Assembly: GCF_004923315.1 (NCBI RefSeq)
Contig: NZ_CP039650.1
Coordinates: forward strand, 868,001-932,000
Source: Azospirillum sp. TSA2s
GTDB lineage: Bacteria > Pseudomonadota > Alphaproteobacteria > Azospirillales > Azospirillaceae
Direction of reading: 5' to 3'
Length of the DNA: 64,000 nucleotides
This document shows, one piece after another, positions 11,493 through 19,377 of this stretch; the stretch's first letter is position 1; each line of letters begins with the position of its first letter. Under the pieces are notes generated by a model, which was given only the letters and a program-made list of their open reading frames with translations, was not told the origin of the DNA and did not search any database. Made by a program: the position numbers and the translations under genes.

Positions 11493-12347
11493 CTACTTCA
11501 GCCAGCGGTCGAACACCGCCTGATACTGGCCGGTGGCGACGGCCTGGTGCAGCCACTGGTCGACCCACAGCTTCAGCACGATGTCGCGCGGCAGCAGGAA
11601 GGCCTTTTCCGAAAAGTCGAAGGGCTTGTCCGGATGGACGGCGCACAGCTCCGGATGCAGCTTCTGCTGAAGCCGGGTCTCCACCGCATCGGTGATCATC
11701 AGGTCGGCCTTGCCGGCGACGATCTGGTCGAAGATGGTGACGTTGTCCGGATGCACCTCGATCTGGGCAGTGTGGATGTTGGCGCGGGCGAATTTCTCGT
11801 TGGTGCCGCCGGGGTTGACGATCAGGCGGACGCCGGGCTTGTCGATGTCGGCGACGGTCTGGAAGCGGTCCTTGTTCTCGCAGCGGGTGATCGGCGTCTT
11901 GCCGTCGCGCATCAGCGCATCGGAGAACAGCGCCTTCTTCTGCCGCTCCAGCGTCACGGAAACACCGCCGACGGCAATGTCATACTTGTCGGCCAGCAGG
12001 TCGGGCAGCAGGTTGCCCCACGTCGTCTTCACGAACTCAACCTTGACGCCCAGCGCCTTGCCCATGGCTTCGGCGAGGTCGATGTCCATGCCCTCGAACT
12101 TCTGGGTCTGCGGGTTCAGGTAGGTGAAGGGCTTGTAGTCGCCGGTGGTGCCGACGCGCAGCGTGCCCGCCGAGATCACCGCATCCAGCCGCGACTCCTG
12201 AGCGGTCGCTTGGGCGGCCGCTTGGGCGGAGGGAGCGGTCTGCGCTGCGGCTCCGGTGGACGACAGGGCGGCGACGGCACAGACCAGAACCGCGCCGACC
12301 GCGGCGGCAAGGCTCCGGCCGCTGCGGCGCAGGGTATGGACGGGCAT
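11493..12347 (-). CDS. pheC: Periplasmic cyclohexadienyl dehydratase (PheC-like), solute-binding-protein fold
   Basis: The 284-residue product has a signal peptide (about 1-35, ending GAAAQ) and a type 2 periplasmic binding fold. Segments such as TTGDYKPFTYLN, NPGGTNEKFARANI, HPDNVTIF, ADLMITDAVETRLQ and LHPELCAVHP match Pseudomonas PheC as I remember it. PheC turns prephenate or arogenate into phenylpyruvate or phenylalanine in the periplasm. An amino-acid ABC-transporter binding protein is the alternative, but no permease or ATPase gene is adjacent. The start MPVHTLRR has GGAGG upstream; the frame runs open through the tRNA-Val gene, which is fortuitous. Confidence 0.75.
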   Translation of the reverse strand: MPVHTLRRSGRSLAAAVGAVLVCAVAALSSTGAAAQTAPSAQAAAQATAQESRLDAVISAGTLRVGTTGDYKPFTYLNPQTQKFEGMDIDLAEAMGKALGVKVEFVKTTWGNLLPDLLADKYDIAVGGVSVTLERQKKALFSDALMRDGKTPITRCENKDRFQTVADIDKPGVRLIVNPGGTNEKFARANIHTAQIEVHPDNVTIFDQIVAGKADLMITDAVETRLQQKLHPELCAVHPDKPFDFSEKAFLLPRDIVLKLWVDQWLHQAVATGQYQAVFDRWLK

Positions 12348-12469
12348 GAAGATCCTCCCAATGCTTTGTTTGCCGACCGGATGGTACGGCGCAGGGAAGG
12401 ATCTGGCGAGAGTCCGCGATCCGGATGTGCAGAGTTCAGCTATGCAACAATCGAAAAGCCGCGGAAGCC

Positions 12470-12512
12470 CGAAAACGGCGAAGGCCGCGAACCCGTTCCG
12501 GTTCGCGGCCTT
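12470..12512 (-). terminator. Terminator of tRNA-Val
   Basis: AAGGCCGCGAACC (minus strand) pairs perfectly with GGTTCGCGGCCTT across 12512-12481 and is followed by CGCCGTTTTC. It starts 6 bases past the tRNA 3' end. Confidence 0.85.
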
Positions 12513-12517
12513 CAGAA

Positions 12518-12592
12518 TGGTGGGCGGTACTGGGATTGAACCAGTGACCCCTACGATGTCAACGTAGTGCTCTCCCGCTGAGCTAACCGCCC
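12518..12592 (-). tRNA. tRNA-Val(GAC)
   Basis: The 75-base minus-strand cloverleaf has acceptor GGGCGGT/ACCGCCC, D stem GCTC/GAGC, anticodon arm CTACG-TTGACAT-CGTAG with anticodon GAC, and T arm ACTGG-TTCAATC-CCAGT. CCA is encoded. Confidence 0.97.
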
Positions 12593-12646
12593 ACTGTAGC
12601 GGCCGGTGGCGGAGCGTTTGGCGTCGTTCCGTCCGGCGTGGGCGGG

Positions 12647-12675
12647 TGTATACCGACCTCCTTGCCGACACGCAA
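12647..12675 (-). promoter_or_regulatory. Sigma-70 promoter of tRNA-Val
   Basis: On the minus strand TTGCGT and TATACA are exactly 17 bases apart, 54 bases before the tRNA. Confidence 0.7.
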
Positions 12676-12786
12676 GCCCTTTCATGGCCCCACCCGCTTT
12701 TTTTATCCGCCGGCGATAGAGCGGCGACCGATCCCGTGACAGAGGTCCCGTGACACGGCGGCTGGTGTCCATTACATCATTCGACC

Positions 12787-13755
12787 ATGGACGCCTCCTT
12801 CGACGCGCAGCGCGACGCCGGCGCCGGCCCCGATCCGGACGCCGACGCTCAGCCGCCCAACGCCCCGGCCTTCGAAATCCTGGCCCCGCAGAGCCAGAGG
12901 CTGCCGCTCGTGCTGGCGTCGCCGCACAGCGGGAACGCTTATTCCGCCGCGTTTCTCGCCTCATCCCGCCTGGATGCCCGCGCGCTGCGCAAGTCGGAGG
13001 ACTGCTTCGTCGACGAGATCTTCGCCTTCGCTCCCGGCTTGGGCGTGCCGCTGATCCGCGCCCTGTTTCCGCGCGCCTATCTGGACGTGAACCGCGAGGC
13101 CTACGAGCTGGACCCGGAGATGTTCGCCGATCCGCTGCCGGCCTATGTCAACACCCGTTCGCCCCGGGTGGCGGCGGGGTTGGGCACCATCGCCCGTGTG
13201 GTCGCCAATGGCGAGGACATCTACAAGGGCAAGCTGCGCTTCGCCGAGGCGCTGGACCGGGTCAGCCGCTGCTACACCCCCTATCACAACGCCCTGCGCC
13301 AGTTGGTGGACGCAACCCGCGACGCCTTCGGCCACGTGCTGCTGATCGACTGCCATTCCATGCCGTCCGCCAGTGCCGCCACCGATGGACGGCGGGGCAA
13401 CGGACGGGGCGGCGGACGGGGCGGCGGGCGCGGCGCCAGCCATCCCGACATCGTGCTGGGCGACTGTTTCGGCAACGCCTGCGCCCCGGCGGTGATCGAC
13501 GCGGCGGAGGAGTATCTGTGCGGGCTGGGCTATGCCGTCAGCCGCAACAATCCCTATGCCGGCGGCTACACCACCCGTCATTACGGCCGGCCGCGCCAGG
13601 GCATCCACACGCTTCAGATCGAAATCGCCCGCGACCTCTACATGGACGAGGCGGCGCTGACACGCCTGCCCTACCTGGACGTTCTCGCCCGCCACATGAC
13701 GGAACTGGTCGACACGCTGGGCCTGCTGCCGCCCCACGGGCTGGGTCCGCGCTGA
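12787..13755 (+). CDS. N-formylglutamate amidohydrolase family protein
   Basis: Family members hydrolyse N-formylglutamate to formate and glutamate, the last step of one histidine-degradation route; some act on other N-acyl amino acids. The 322-residue product shows metal-site motifs ASPHSGNAY (about 46), LIDCHSMP (about 188) and NNPYAGGYTTRHYG (about 255), followed by a HTLQIEIARDLYMD segment. No hut genes are adjacent, so the substrate is uncertain. A Gly/Arg-rich insert (RRGNGRGGGRGGGRG, about 200-215) sits just after the DCHSMP motif in place of the usual short loop. A disordered, acidic N-terminus of about 25 residues precedes the domain. Confidence 0.85.
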   Translation: MDASFDAQRDAGAGPDPDADAQPPNAPAFEILAPQSQRLPLVLASPHSGNAYSAAFLASSRLDARALRKSEDCFVDEIFAFAPGLGVPLIRALFPRAYLDVNREAYELDPEMFADPLPAYVNTRSPRVAAGLGTIARVVANGEDIYKGKLRFAEALDRVSRCYTPYHNALRQLVDATRDAFGHVLLIDCHSMPSASAATDGRRGNGRGGGRGGGRGASHPDIVLGDCFGNACAPAVIDAAEEYLCGLGYAVSRNNPYAGGYTTRHYGRPRQGIHTLQIEIARDLYMDEAALTRLPYLDVLARHMTELVDTLGLLPPHGLGPR

Positions 13756-13902
13756 TCCGCGGATGAGACGCCCTTAAGGGACCATTGCCCCGTCTCTGCC
13801 ACAGTTTCGCCCTATCACGTCAGGGCCAAGCTTCGGCTTGGCATCGCTGCGACCTCTTCCGGGGCGGCGCGCTGTCGCGTCGGCTCCGGGTGCCTTTGGC
13901 AC

Positions 13903-14003
13903 AAAAAAAGGGCCGCGGGCGGACCCGCGGCCTCAGTCTAGGGAGGAAACGCCCAAGAAGTGCGTTACGCCAACGTCCACGCCGAGGCGCGACCGTTGCC
14001 GCA
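13903..14003 (-). ncRNA. Candidate alpha-r8/MmgR-like small RNA (copy B)
   Basis: On the minus strand the segment contains CTTCTTGGGCG and then TTTCCTCCCT (13949-13940). It ends in a perfect stem GGCCGCGGG-TCCG-CCCGCGGCC (13932-13911) followed by seven T residues. TTTCCTCCCT plus a terminator is the signature I remember for the alpha-r8 (MmgR) family of trans-acting small RNAs, which tune carbon storage in Sinorhizobium. The family name is from memory and needs a covariance-model check. A promoter sits just upstream. Base pairing of CCTCCC with ribosome sites is the expected mechanism. Confidence 0.65.
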
Positions 14004-14009
14004 CTGCAC

Positions 14010-14038
14010 AATATGAACGCGGCGCCGCCCGGCTTCAA
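14010..14038 (-). promoter_or_regulatory. Sigma-70 promoter of small RNA copy B
   Basis: On the minus strand TTGAAG and CATATT are separated by 17 bases, giving a start near 14003 and an RNA of about 100 bases. Confidence 0.55.
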
Positions 14039-14220
14039 GTCCAAAAAAGAATTTCTTATTCATTACATTGCATTAACCGGAGTTGGAGGTATCGCGAACC
14101 GGATAGCGCCTCAGCAAGTCATGCTGCGCCGCACCATAACCCTTCGTGGAGTGATCTGACCCAAAGGACAGGGAGCGCCGGACCTTCGGACCAGCGTCTT
14201 GAGCTTGACGGCCGGCGCTC

Positions 14221-14247
14221 GGAACCAAGCCCGCCCATCGTCGTTTC
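14221..14247 (+). promoter_or_regulatory. EcfG-type general stress promoter of otsA
   Basis: GGAAC and CGTTTC are separated by 16 bases, matching the alphaproteobacterial EcfG consensus GGAAC-N16/17-CGTT exactly. It lies 90 bases before the otsA start. Trehalose synthesis is a known target of the general stress response. Confidence 0.7.
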
Positions 14248-14337
14248 GTAGTGGACCCGTAAAGGGTGTCCACAAGGACAGCCGGACTTCGCGGACTGCG
14301 GAACGCCCTGCCGGCGGCCAATAAGGAGAAGAACATC

Positions 14338-15747
14338 GTGAGCAGGCTCGTCGTCGTATCCAACCGGGTGGCCCTGATGGAAGAGGGCAAACAGGCGGCC
14401 GGCGGCCTCGCCGTCGCCATCCTGGCCGCCTTGAAGAAGACCGGCGGCATCTGGTTCGGATGGAGCGGAAAGGTCGTCGATGGCGAGTCCCAGGCGGAAC
14501 CGACACGAACGGAGGCCGGCAAGCTGACCTATGCCACGCTGGATCTGGGCCGCCGCGACCACGAGGAATATTACAACGGCTTCGCCAACCAGACCTTATG
14601 GCCGCTGTTCCATTACCGGCTGGGGCTGATCTCGGTAAACCGGCGCACGCGCGAAGGATACGAGCGGGTCAACGCCTATTTCGCCGACAAGCTGGAGCCG
14701 CTGCTGCGCCCGGACGACATGATCTGGGTCCACGACTATCACCTCATCCCCTTCGGCGACGAACTGCGCCGCCGCGGCTGTTCGCAGCGCATGGGCTTCT
14801 TCCTGCACACGCCCTTCCCGCCGCCGGAACTGCTGACCGCCCTGCCCAACCACCGCGACCTGATCCGCGAACTGTGCGCCTACGATCTGGTCGGCTTCCA
14901 CACCGCAACGGACATGCGCGGCTTCTGCGATTACATTCGCACCGAGACCGACGGCACGGTGGAGCAGCGCGGCGCCTATGGCACGGCGATGATCCGCGCC
15001 TTCGGCCGCACCCTGCTGGCGAAGGTCTTTCCCATCAGCATCGACACCCCAGCGCTGGAAAGCCTGGCCCGCACCGCCGGCCGCTCGCGGCAGGCCGAAC
15101 GGCTGCGCGAAAGTCTGGTCGGCCGCCGCCTGATCATCGGCGTCGACCGGCTCGACTATTCGAAGGGCCTGCCGCAGCGCTTCGCCGCCTTCGAACAGCT
15201 TCTGGAAAGCTATCCGGAGCATTGCAACCGCGTCTCCTTCCTGCAGGTCGCCCCGCCCAGCCGAGAGGACGTGCCGGAATACATCGCCATCCGCCGCGAA
15301 CTGTCGGAGATGGCCGGCCGCATCAACGGCCGATTCGCCGAGTTCGATTGGCAGCCGATCCGCTACCTGAACCGCAGCTTCGGCCAGCGCGTGCTGGCGG
15401 GCTTCTACCGGCTGGCCAATGTCGGGCTGGTGACGCCGCTGCGCGACGGCATGAACCTCGTCGCCAAGGAATATGTCGCCTGCCAGGACGCGGACAATCC
15501 GGGCGTGCTGGTGCTGTCACAGTTCGCCGGCGCCGCCCACGAGATGGGCGAAGCGCTGATCGTCAACCCCTTCGACATCGAGGGCGTCGGCGACGCGCTG
15601 CAGCGGGCGCTGACCATGCCGCTGGGCGAGCGCAAGGAACGCCACGCCGCCCTGATGCAGACCCTGCGCCGGCACGACATCAGCTGGTGGCGTGAAAGCT
15701 ATGTGGACGCGCTGACCCGGGCACCGTATGACTTTCCGGTCAACTGA
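14338..15747 (+). CDS. otsA: Alpha,alpha-trehalose-phosphate synthase (UDP- or GDP-glucose)
   Basis: OtsA is a GT20 glycosyltransferase that joins a sugar nucleotide to glucose 6-phosphate, making trehalose 6-phosphate for osmotic and desiccation protection. The 469-residue product has MSRLVVVSNRV at the N-terminus, WVHDYHLIPF (about 131), GVDRLDYSKGLPQR (about 267) and PLRDGMNLVAKEY (about 366), which line the active site. Translation starts at GTG with AAGGAGAAG upstream. No otsB phosphatase gene is adjacent; glk follows, so the pair could supply and use glucose phosphate. An EcfG-type promoter precedes it. Confidence 0.95.
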   Translation: MSRLVVVSNRVALMEEGKQAAGGLAVAILAALKKTGGIWFGWSGKVVDGESQAEPTRTEAGKLTYATLDLGRRDHEEYYNGFANQTLWPLFHYRLGLISVNRRTREGYERVNAYFADKLEPLLRPDDMIWVHDYHLIPFGDELRRRGCSQRMGFFLHTPFPPPELLTALPNHRDLIRELCAYDLVGFHTATDMRGFCDYIRTETDGTVEQRGAYGTAMIRAFGRTLLAKVFPISIDTPALESLARTAGRSRQAERLRESLVGRRLIIGVDRLDYSKGLPQRFAAFEQLLESYPEHCNRVSFLQVAPPSREDVPEYIAIRRELSEMAGRINGRFAEFDWQPIRYLNRSFGQRVLAGFYRLANVGLVTPLRDGMNLVAKEYVACQDADNPGVLVLSQFAGAAHEMGEALIVNPFDIEGVGDALQRALTMPLGERKERHAALMQTLRRHDISWWRESYVDALTRAPYDFPVN

Positions 15748-15787
15748 GCATCCGCTCGGTCCATCAAACGAGCATCCGCTCGGCCCA
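15746..15787 (+). repeat. Two 18-base direct repeats between otsA and glk
   Basis: GAGCATCCGCTCGGTCCA (15746-15763) recurs with one change at 15770-15787, a 24-base period. The first copy overlaps the otsA stop codon. Confidence 0.6.
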
Positions 15788-15809
15788 CCAACAACGCAGA
15801 CCCGGATCC

Positions 15810-16799
15810 ATGGCCGCCGATCTCTCCTCCACCCCGGCTCCCATCCTTGTCGCCGACATCGGCGGCACCAATGCCCGCTTCGGCCTGATCGACGGCCGGA
15901 TCGTGCGCGACACCCGCGTGCTGCGCTGCGCCGATTACGCCTCGATCGAGGATGCGACGAACGCCTATCTGTCGGCGGTCGGTCTGGCGGCGGTCGGCAC
16001 TCCCGGCCGGCCGCGGCGCGGCGCCTTCGCGGTGGCCGGGCCGGTCACCGGCGACCACATCGCCATGACCAATCTGGTCTGGCAGTTCTCCGTCAACCGG
16101 GTGCGCGACGCCCTGGGGCTGGACGGGCTGGTCGTCATCAACGACTTCACCGCCGTCGCCCTGTCGGTGCCGCGTCTGGCTGACGAGGACCGGCGCCAGA
16201 TCGGCGACGGCGCGCCGCAGCCGGGGGCCGTGGTCGGGGTGCTGGGGCCGGGCAGCGGACTGGGCGTGTCCGGTCTGGTGCCGGGCGCCAACGGCCGCTG
16301 GACCGCGCTGTCGGGCGAGGGCGGCCATGTCAGCATGGCGCCGATCAGCGACCGCGAGAGCGCCGTGCTGGGCCAGCTGCGCAAGAGCTTCGACCATGTC
16401 TCGGCCGAGCGGGTGCTGTCCGGGCCGGGCCTCGTCAACCTCTATGGCGCGCTGTCGATCCTGGATGGGCGGGAACCGGCCGCCCTCACCCCCGCCCAGG
16501 TGGCCGACAACGCCCTGACCGGCAGCGAACCCCATTGCGTGGAGGCGGTGGAGATGTTCTGCGCCATGCTGGGCACCGTCGCCGGCAACCTCGCTTTGAC
16601 GCTGGGCGCGCGCGGCGGCGTCTATATCGCCGGCGGCATCGTGCCGAAGCTGGGCACGCTGTTCACCCACTCCCGCTTCCGCAAGCGCTTCACGGAAAAG
16701 GGCCGCATGCGCGACTTCCTGGCCCCGATCCCCACCTATGTCATCACTCACGACCTGCCCGCCTTCCTGGGCCTCGCCGAGGCCGCCGGGGCGGAGTAA
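15810..16799 (+). CDS. glk: Glucokinase
   Basis: Glucokinase phosphorylates glucose with ATP in the cytosol. The 329-residue product carries the ATP-binding ADIGGTNARFG (about 14-24), VINDFTAVALS with the catalytic aspartate (about 110), GPGSGLGVSG, GEGGHVSMAP, and GARGGVYIAGGIVPK near the C-terminus. The length and motifs are those of the bacterial Glk family, not the ROK family. It lies 62 bases after otsA on the same strand and may share its transcript. Confidence 0.95.
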   Translation: MAADLSSTPAPILVADIGGTNARFGLIDGRIVRDTRVLRCADYASIEDATNAYLSAVGLAAVGTPGRPRRGAFAVAGPVTGDHIAMTNLVWQFSVNRVRDALGLDGLVVINDFTAVALSVPRLADEDRRQIGDGAPQPGAVVGVLGPGSGLGVSGLVPGANGRWTALSGEGGHVSMAPISDRESAVLGQLRKSFDHVSAERVLSGPGLVNLYGALSILDGREPAALTPAQVADNALTGSEPHCVEAVEMFCAMLGTVAGNLALTLGARGGVYIAGGIVPKLGTLFTHSRFRKRFTEKGRMRDFLAPIPTYVITHDLPAFLGLAEAAGAE

Positions 16800-16910
16800 G
16801 GATCGCGGGGTAAGGTGCGCAGGACGAGGTTCGCCCCACTTGCCGCTTGAACCGGTGGGGCGGACCCCACATGGTTGTTCCTATCCCTTTCGGATTCGCA
16901 ACGGAACACC

Positions 16911-17294
16911 ATGCCCGCCGACCTTCGTGTCCGCTTCCTGCACCCGTCGGGCGCCATCGGCCCCGGCAAGATCGCCCTGCTGGAGGCCATCGACCGCACC
17001 GGCTCGATCTCCGCCGCCGCGCGCTCGCTGGACATGACCTTCCGCCGCGCCTGGTTCCTGGTGGAGACGATGAACACCGCCTTCCGCGAGCCGGTGATCC
17101 GCACCAGCGTCGGCGGGCGGGAAGGCGGCGGCGCCGGCCTGACCCCGCTGGGCCAGGAGGTGGTCGCCCGCTACCGCCAGACCCAGGAAGAGGCGCGCAA
17201 GGCCGCCGAGCCGCACCTGCGCTGGTTGGACGAGGTGCTGAAGGAGGAAGCTCCCGAAGAAAAGCCCGGCACAGGTCCGGCCGGAACGGGCTAA
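16911..17294 (+). CDS. ModE-type winged-helix DNA-binding protein without a molybdate domain
   Basis: The 127-residue product is essentially one winged helix-turn-helix of the ModE/LysR N-terminal type. It opens RVRFLHPSGAIGPGKIALLE, followed by SISAAARSLDMTFRRAWFLV (recognition helix, about 37-56) and LTPLGQEVVARYR (about 80-92). Full ModE has two molybdate-binding MOP domains after this; they are absent here and the tail is a short Glu/Lys/Pro segment. Such short forms are common in alphaproteobacteria. Molybdate control is therefore uncertain. napA, about 11 kb away, is the only molybdoenzyme gene in the window. Confidence 0.8.
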   Translation: MPADLRVRFLHPSGAIGPGKIALLEAIDRTGSISAAARSLDMTFRRAWFLVETMNTAFREPVIRTSVGGREGGGAGLTPLGQEVVARYRQTQEEARKAAEPHLRWLDEVLKEEAPEEKPGTGPAGTG

Positions 17295-17414
17295 CGCCTC
17301 CGGAGGGCTTCACCCTGTCCGGGGGCGGTCGAATTGGGCACTGGCGCACCGGGACCGTCGCGCCTAAAAGATGCCTTGTGCACCGCAACGGCAGCGACGA
17401 AGGGCGGACCATTC

Positions 17415-17993
17415 ATGATGAAGCGTCTTTACGACTGGACCATGGCCAAGGCCGCGTCGAAGGATTCGACCGCCTGGCTGGCCGGGGTATCCTTTGCCGA
17501 AAGCTCCTTCTTCCCGCTGCCGCCGGACCTGCTGCTGGTGCCGATGGTCATGGCCAACCGCAAGGCGGCGTGGAAGCTGGCGACGATCTGCACGCTGGCC
17601 TCCGTCGTCGGCGGCATCGCCGGCTACATGATCGGCTATTTCCTGTATGAGACCATCGGCCGCTGGGTGATCGATTTCTATCACCTGACCGACAAGTTCG
17701 AGCAGCTGCGCCACACCTTCGTCGAGTACGGGGCCGAGATCCTCATCATCAAGGGCATGACGCCCATCCCGTACAAGCTGCTGACCATCACCGCCGGCGT
17801 CGCGCATCTGCCGCTGTGGGTGTTCATCGGCGCCTCGATCATCTCGCGGTCGATCCGCTTCTATCTGGTGGCGGCGCTGCTGTACTTCTTCGGTCCGCCG
17901 ATCCGCGCCTTCATCGAAAAGCGGCTGACCCTGGTCACCAGCGTGTTCGCGGTGGCGCTGGTCGGCGGCTTCCTGGTGGTGAAGCTGCTGTAG
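17415..17993 (+). CDS. YqaA-type (DedA/VTT-like) inner membrane protein
   Basis: The 192-residue product has about four to five membrane segments and the family signature FAESSFFPLPPDLLLVPMV near the N-terminus. GGIAGYMIGYFLYETIG and IIKGMTPIPYKLLTITAGVA follow. DedA-superfamily proteins are thought to be lipid transporters or scramblases; the YqaA branch is uncharacterised to me. Two adjacent ATG codons occur, and I use the first. It is followed 33 bases later by the RNA methyltransferase gene on the same strand. Confidence 0.82.
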   Translation: MMKRLYDWTMAKAASKDSTAWLAGVSFAESSFFPLPPDLLLVPMVMANRKAAWKLATICTLASVVGGIAGYMIGYFLYETIGRWVIDFYHLTDKFEQLRHTFVEYGAEILIIKGMTPIPYKLLTITAGVAHLPLWVFIGASIISRSIRFYLVAALLYFFGPPIRAFIEKRLTLVTSVFAVALVGGFLVVKLL

Positions 17994-18026
17994 GCCGCCA
18001 CCTCTTCCCAGACAGACAGGACCTCC

Positions 18027-18869
18027 ATGCCTCCGCGCGGGCGCCCGCCCCAACCCAGCCGCGCCCGTTCCCGGACCGCCGCCCATCCCTCCCCCTCCGT
18101 CCCGGTACCCGACGGCGTCGACCAGCGCAAGCTGTTCCGCGTCGCCGGGCTGGCTGCCGTCTCCGCCCTGTTCACCCATGAGCCGGAGCGGGTGGAGCGC
18201 CTGTTCTTCGACGAGCGGCTGAAACCGGCGGTGGGCGCCTACTGCAAGGCGATGGCGGCGGCCCGCAAGCCCTACCGCATGGTGGAGGCGGACGAACTGG
18301 CGAAGGTCGCCGGCACCGTGCTGCATGGCGGGGTGGTGGCGCTGATGGCGCCGCGGACACTGCCGCTGTTCGATACGGAGGCCGCGCGCCGGGCGGCGGA
18401 GCCGCTGCTGATCCTCGACGGCGTCGGCAATCCGCACAACCTCGGCGCCATCCTGCGCACCGCCGCCTTCTTCGGCCTGCCCCGCGTCCTGGTCTCCGAC
18501 CATCCTGGCCAGGCCCTGCCGTCGGAAGCCGCCTATCGCGTGGCGGAGGGCGGGTTCGAGTGGGTGACGCTGGAGCGTGCCCCCGCCCTGCCGGCCGTGC
18601 TGAAACGGCTGCGCACCAGCCACCGGGTGTTCGGGACGGCGCTGGACCAGACCCGGCCGACGGTCGATGCCGGCGCGCTGACCGGCTGGCGCGGCAAACA
18701 GAGTGTGAAGCCGCCGGCCGTCGTGCTGGGCAACGAGGAGGACGGCATCCCGCCGGCCACGCTGGCAGCCTGCGAGGCGGTGCTGACCATCCCCGGCAGC
18801 GGGCGCGTCCAGTCGCTGAACGTCGCCGCCACCGCCGCCATCCTCATCCACGCGCTGGCCGCCGGGTAA
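18027..18869 (+). CDS. TrmH/SpoU-family RNA 2'-O-methyltransferase
   Basis: This family transfers a methyl group from S-adenosylmethionine to ribose 2'-OH in tRNA or rRNA through a trefoil-knot domain. The 280-residue product shows the three SpoU motifs: DGVGNPHNLGAILRTA (about 132), VLGNEEDGIP (about 231) and IPGSGRVQSLNVAATAAIL (about 252). An N-terminal substrate-binding domain (VAGLAAVSALF, about 40-115) is present. A basic, proline-rich N-terminal tail of about 35 residues precedes it. The exact target nucleotide cannot be read from sequence. Confidence 0.88.
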   Translation: MPPRGRPPQPSRARSRTAAHPSPSVPVPDGVDQRKLFRVAGLAAVSALFTHEPERVERLFFDERLKPAVGAYCKAMAAARKPYRMVEADELAKVAGTVLHGGVVALMAPRTLPLFDTEAARRAAEPLLILDGVGNPHNLGAILRTAAFFGLPRVLVSDHPGQALPSEAAYRVAEGGFEWVTLERAPALPAVLKRLRTSHRVFGTALDQTRPTVDAGALTGWRGKQSVKPPAVVLGNEEDGIPPATLAACEAVLTIPGSGRVQSLNVAATAAILIHALAAG

Positions 18870-18875
18870 GCCGGC

Positions 18876-19337
18876 TTAACCGAGCGCCGCGATCAGCACC
18901 ACCGCAACCACGGCCATGGAAGCCAGCGGCAGCAGTTCCACGCCGTCACGCTTCCAGGTCGGCGCATTGCCGTGATGGCCGCCGGCATGGCCGTCCGCGA
19001 TGTCGTCGGCCCAGCCATGGCGCGACGGAACCGCACCCGGAGCCGACACCGCCGGGGCCGCCGGGCTCGCCATATCCACCACGCCGTCGCCGCGGTGATA
19101 GTCGCCGCGCTGGCGCGCCAATGCCGGATTGGGGCGGCCGCGCATCAGGCGGGAATCGTCCAGTTCGACCTCGACTCCGGCAGCCTCCACCCGCTCGATC
19201 ACCGCGGCGGTTTCCTCCGGGGTCATGGTATCGACAGGCAGGATCTCGCCCAGCGCTTCGGCGCTCAGGCGGTTGCCGTTGCGGCGGCCACGATCGATCA
19301 GCGACTGGATGAGACGGTCGTCTGTGCTGCTGGCCAT
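18876..19337 (-). CDS. Small protein with a sigma-70 region 1.1-like domain and a C-terminal membrane anchor
   Basis: The 153-residue product opens with a 60-residue segment resembling sigma-70 (RpoD) region 1.1: LIQSLIDRGRRNGNRLSAEA, then LGEILPVDTMTPEE and IERVEAAGVEVE. In RpoD this domain is an acidic DNA mimic that sits in the polymerase channel and blocks free sigma from binding promoters. No other sigma region follows. A flexible His/Gly/Asp-rich middle leads to one hydrophobic helix at the very C-terminus (about 136-152), as in tail-anchored proteins. AAGGAGAG supports the ATG. A near-match EcfG promoter lies upstream. Function is unknown; tethering or competing with RNA polymerase is only a guess. 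Confidence 0.75.
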   Translation of the reverse strand: MASSTDDRLIQSLIDRGRRNGNRLSAEALGEILPVDTMTPEETAAVIERVEAAGVEVELDDSRLMRGRPNPALARQRGDYHRGDGVVDMASPAAPAVSAPGAVPSRHGWADDIADGHAGGHHGNAPTWKRDGVELLPLASMAVVAVVLIAALG

Positions 19338-19377
19338 GATGGCTCTCCTTGTTCAAGATCCTCGCGGGTCCTCTGGT

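Larger units (their letters stand above)
13756..14337. other. Non-coding stretch holding a small RNA candidate and the otsA promoter
   Basis: No gene is convincing here. It contains a perfect GCCAAGC-TTCG-GCTTGGC hairpin at about 13826-13843, a minus-strand small RNA candidate (13903-14003) and a plus-strand EcfG-type promoter (14221-14247). The AT-rich part around 14040-14075 lies just upstream of the small RNA promoter. Confidence 0.6.
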
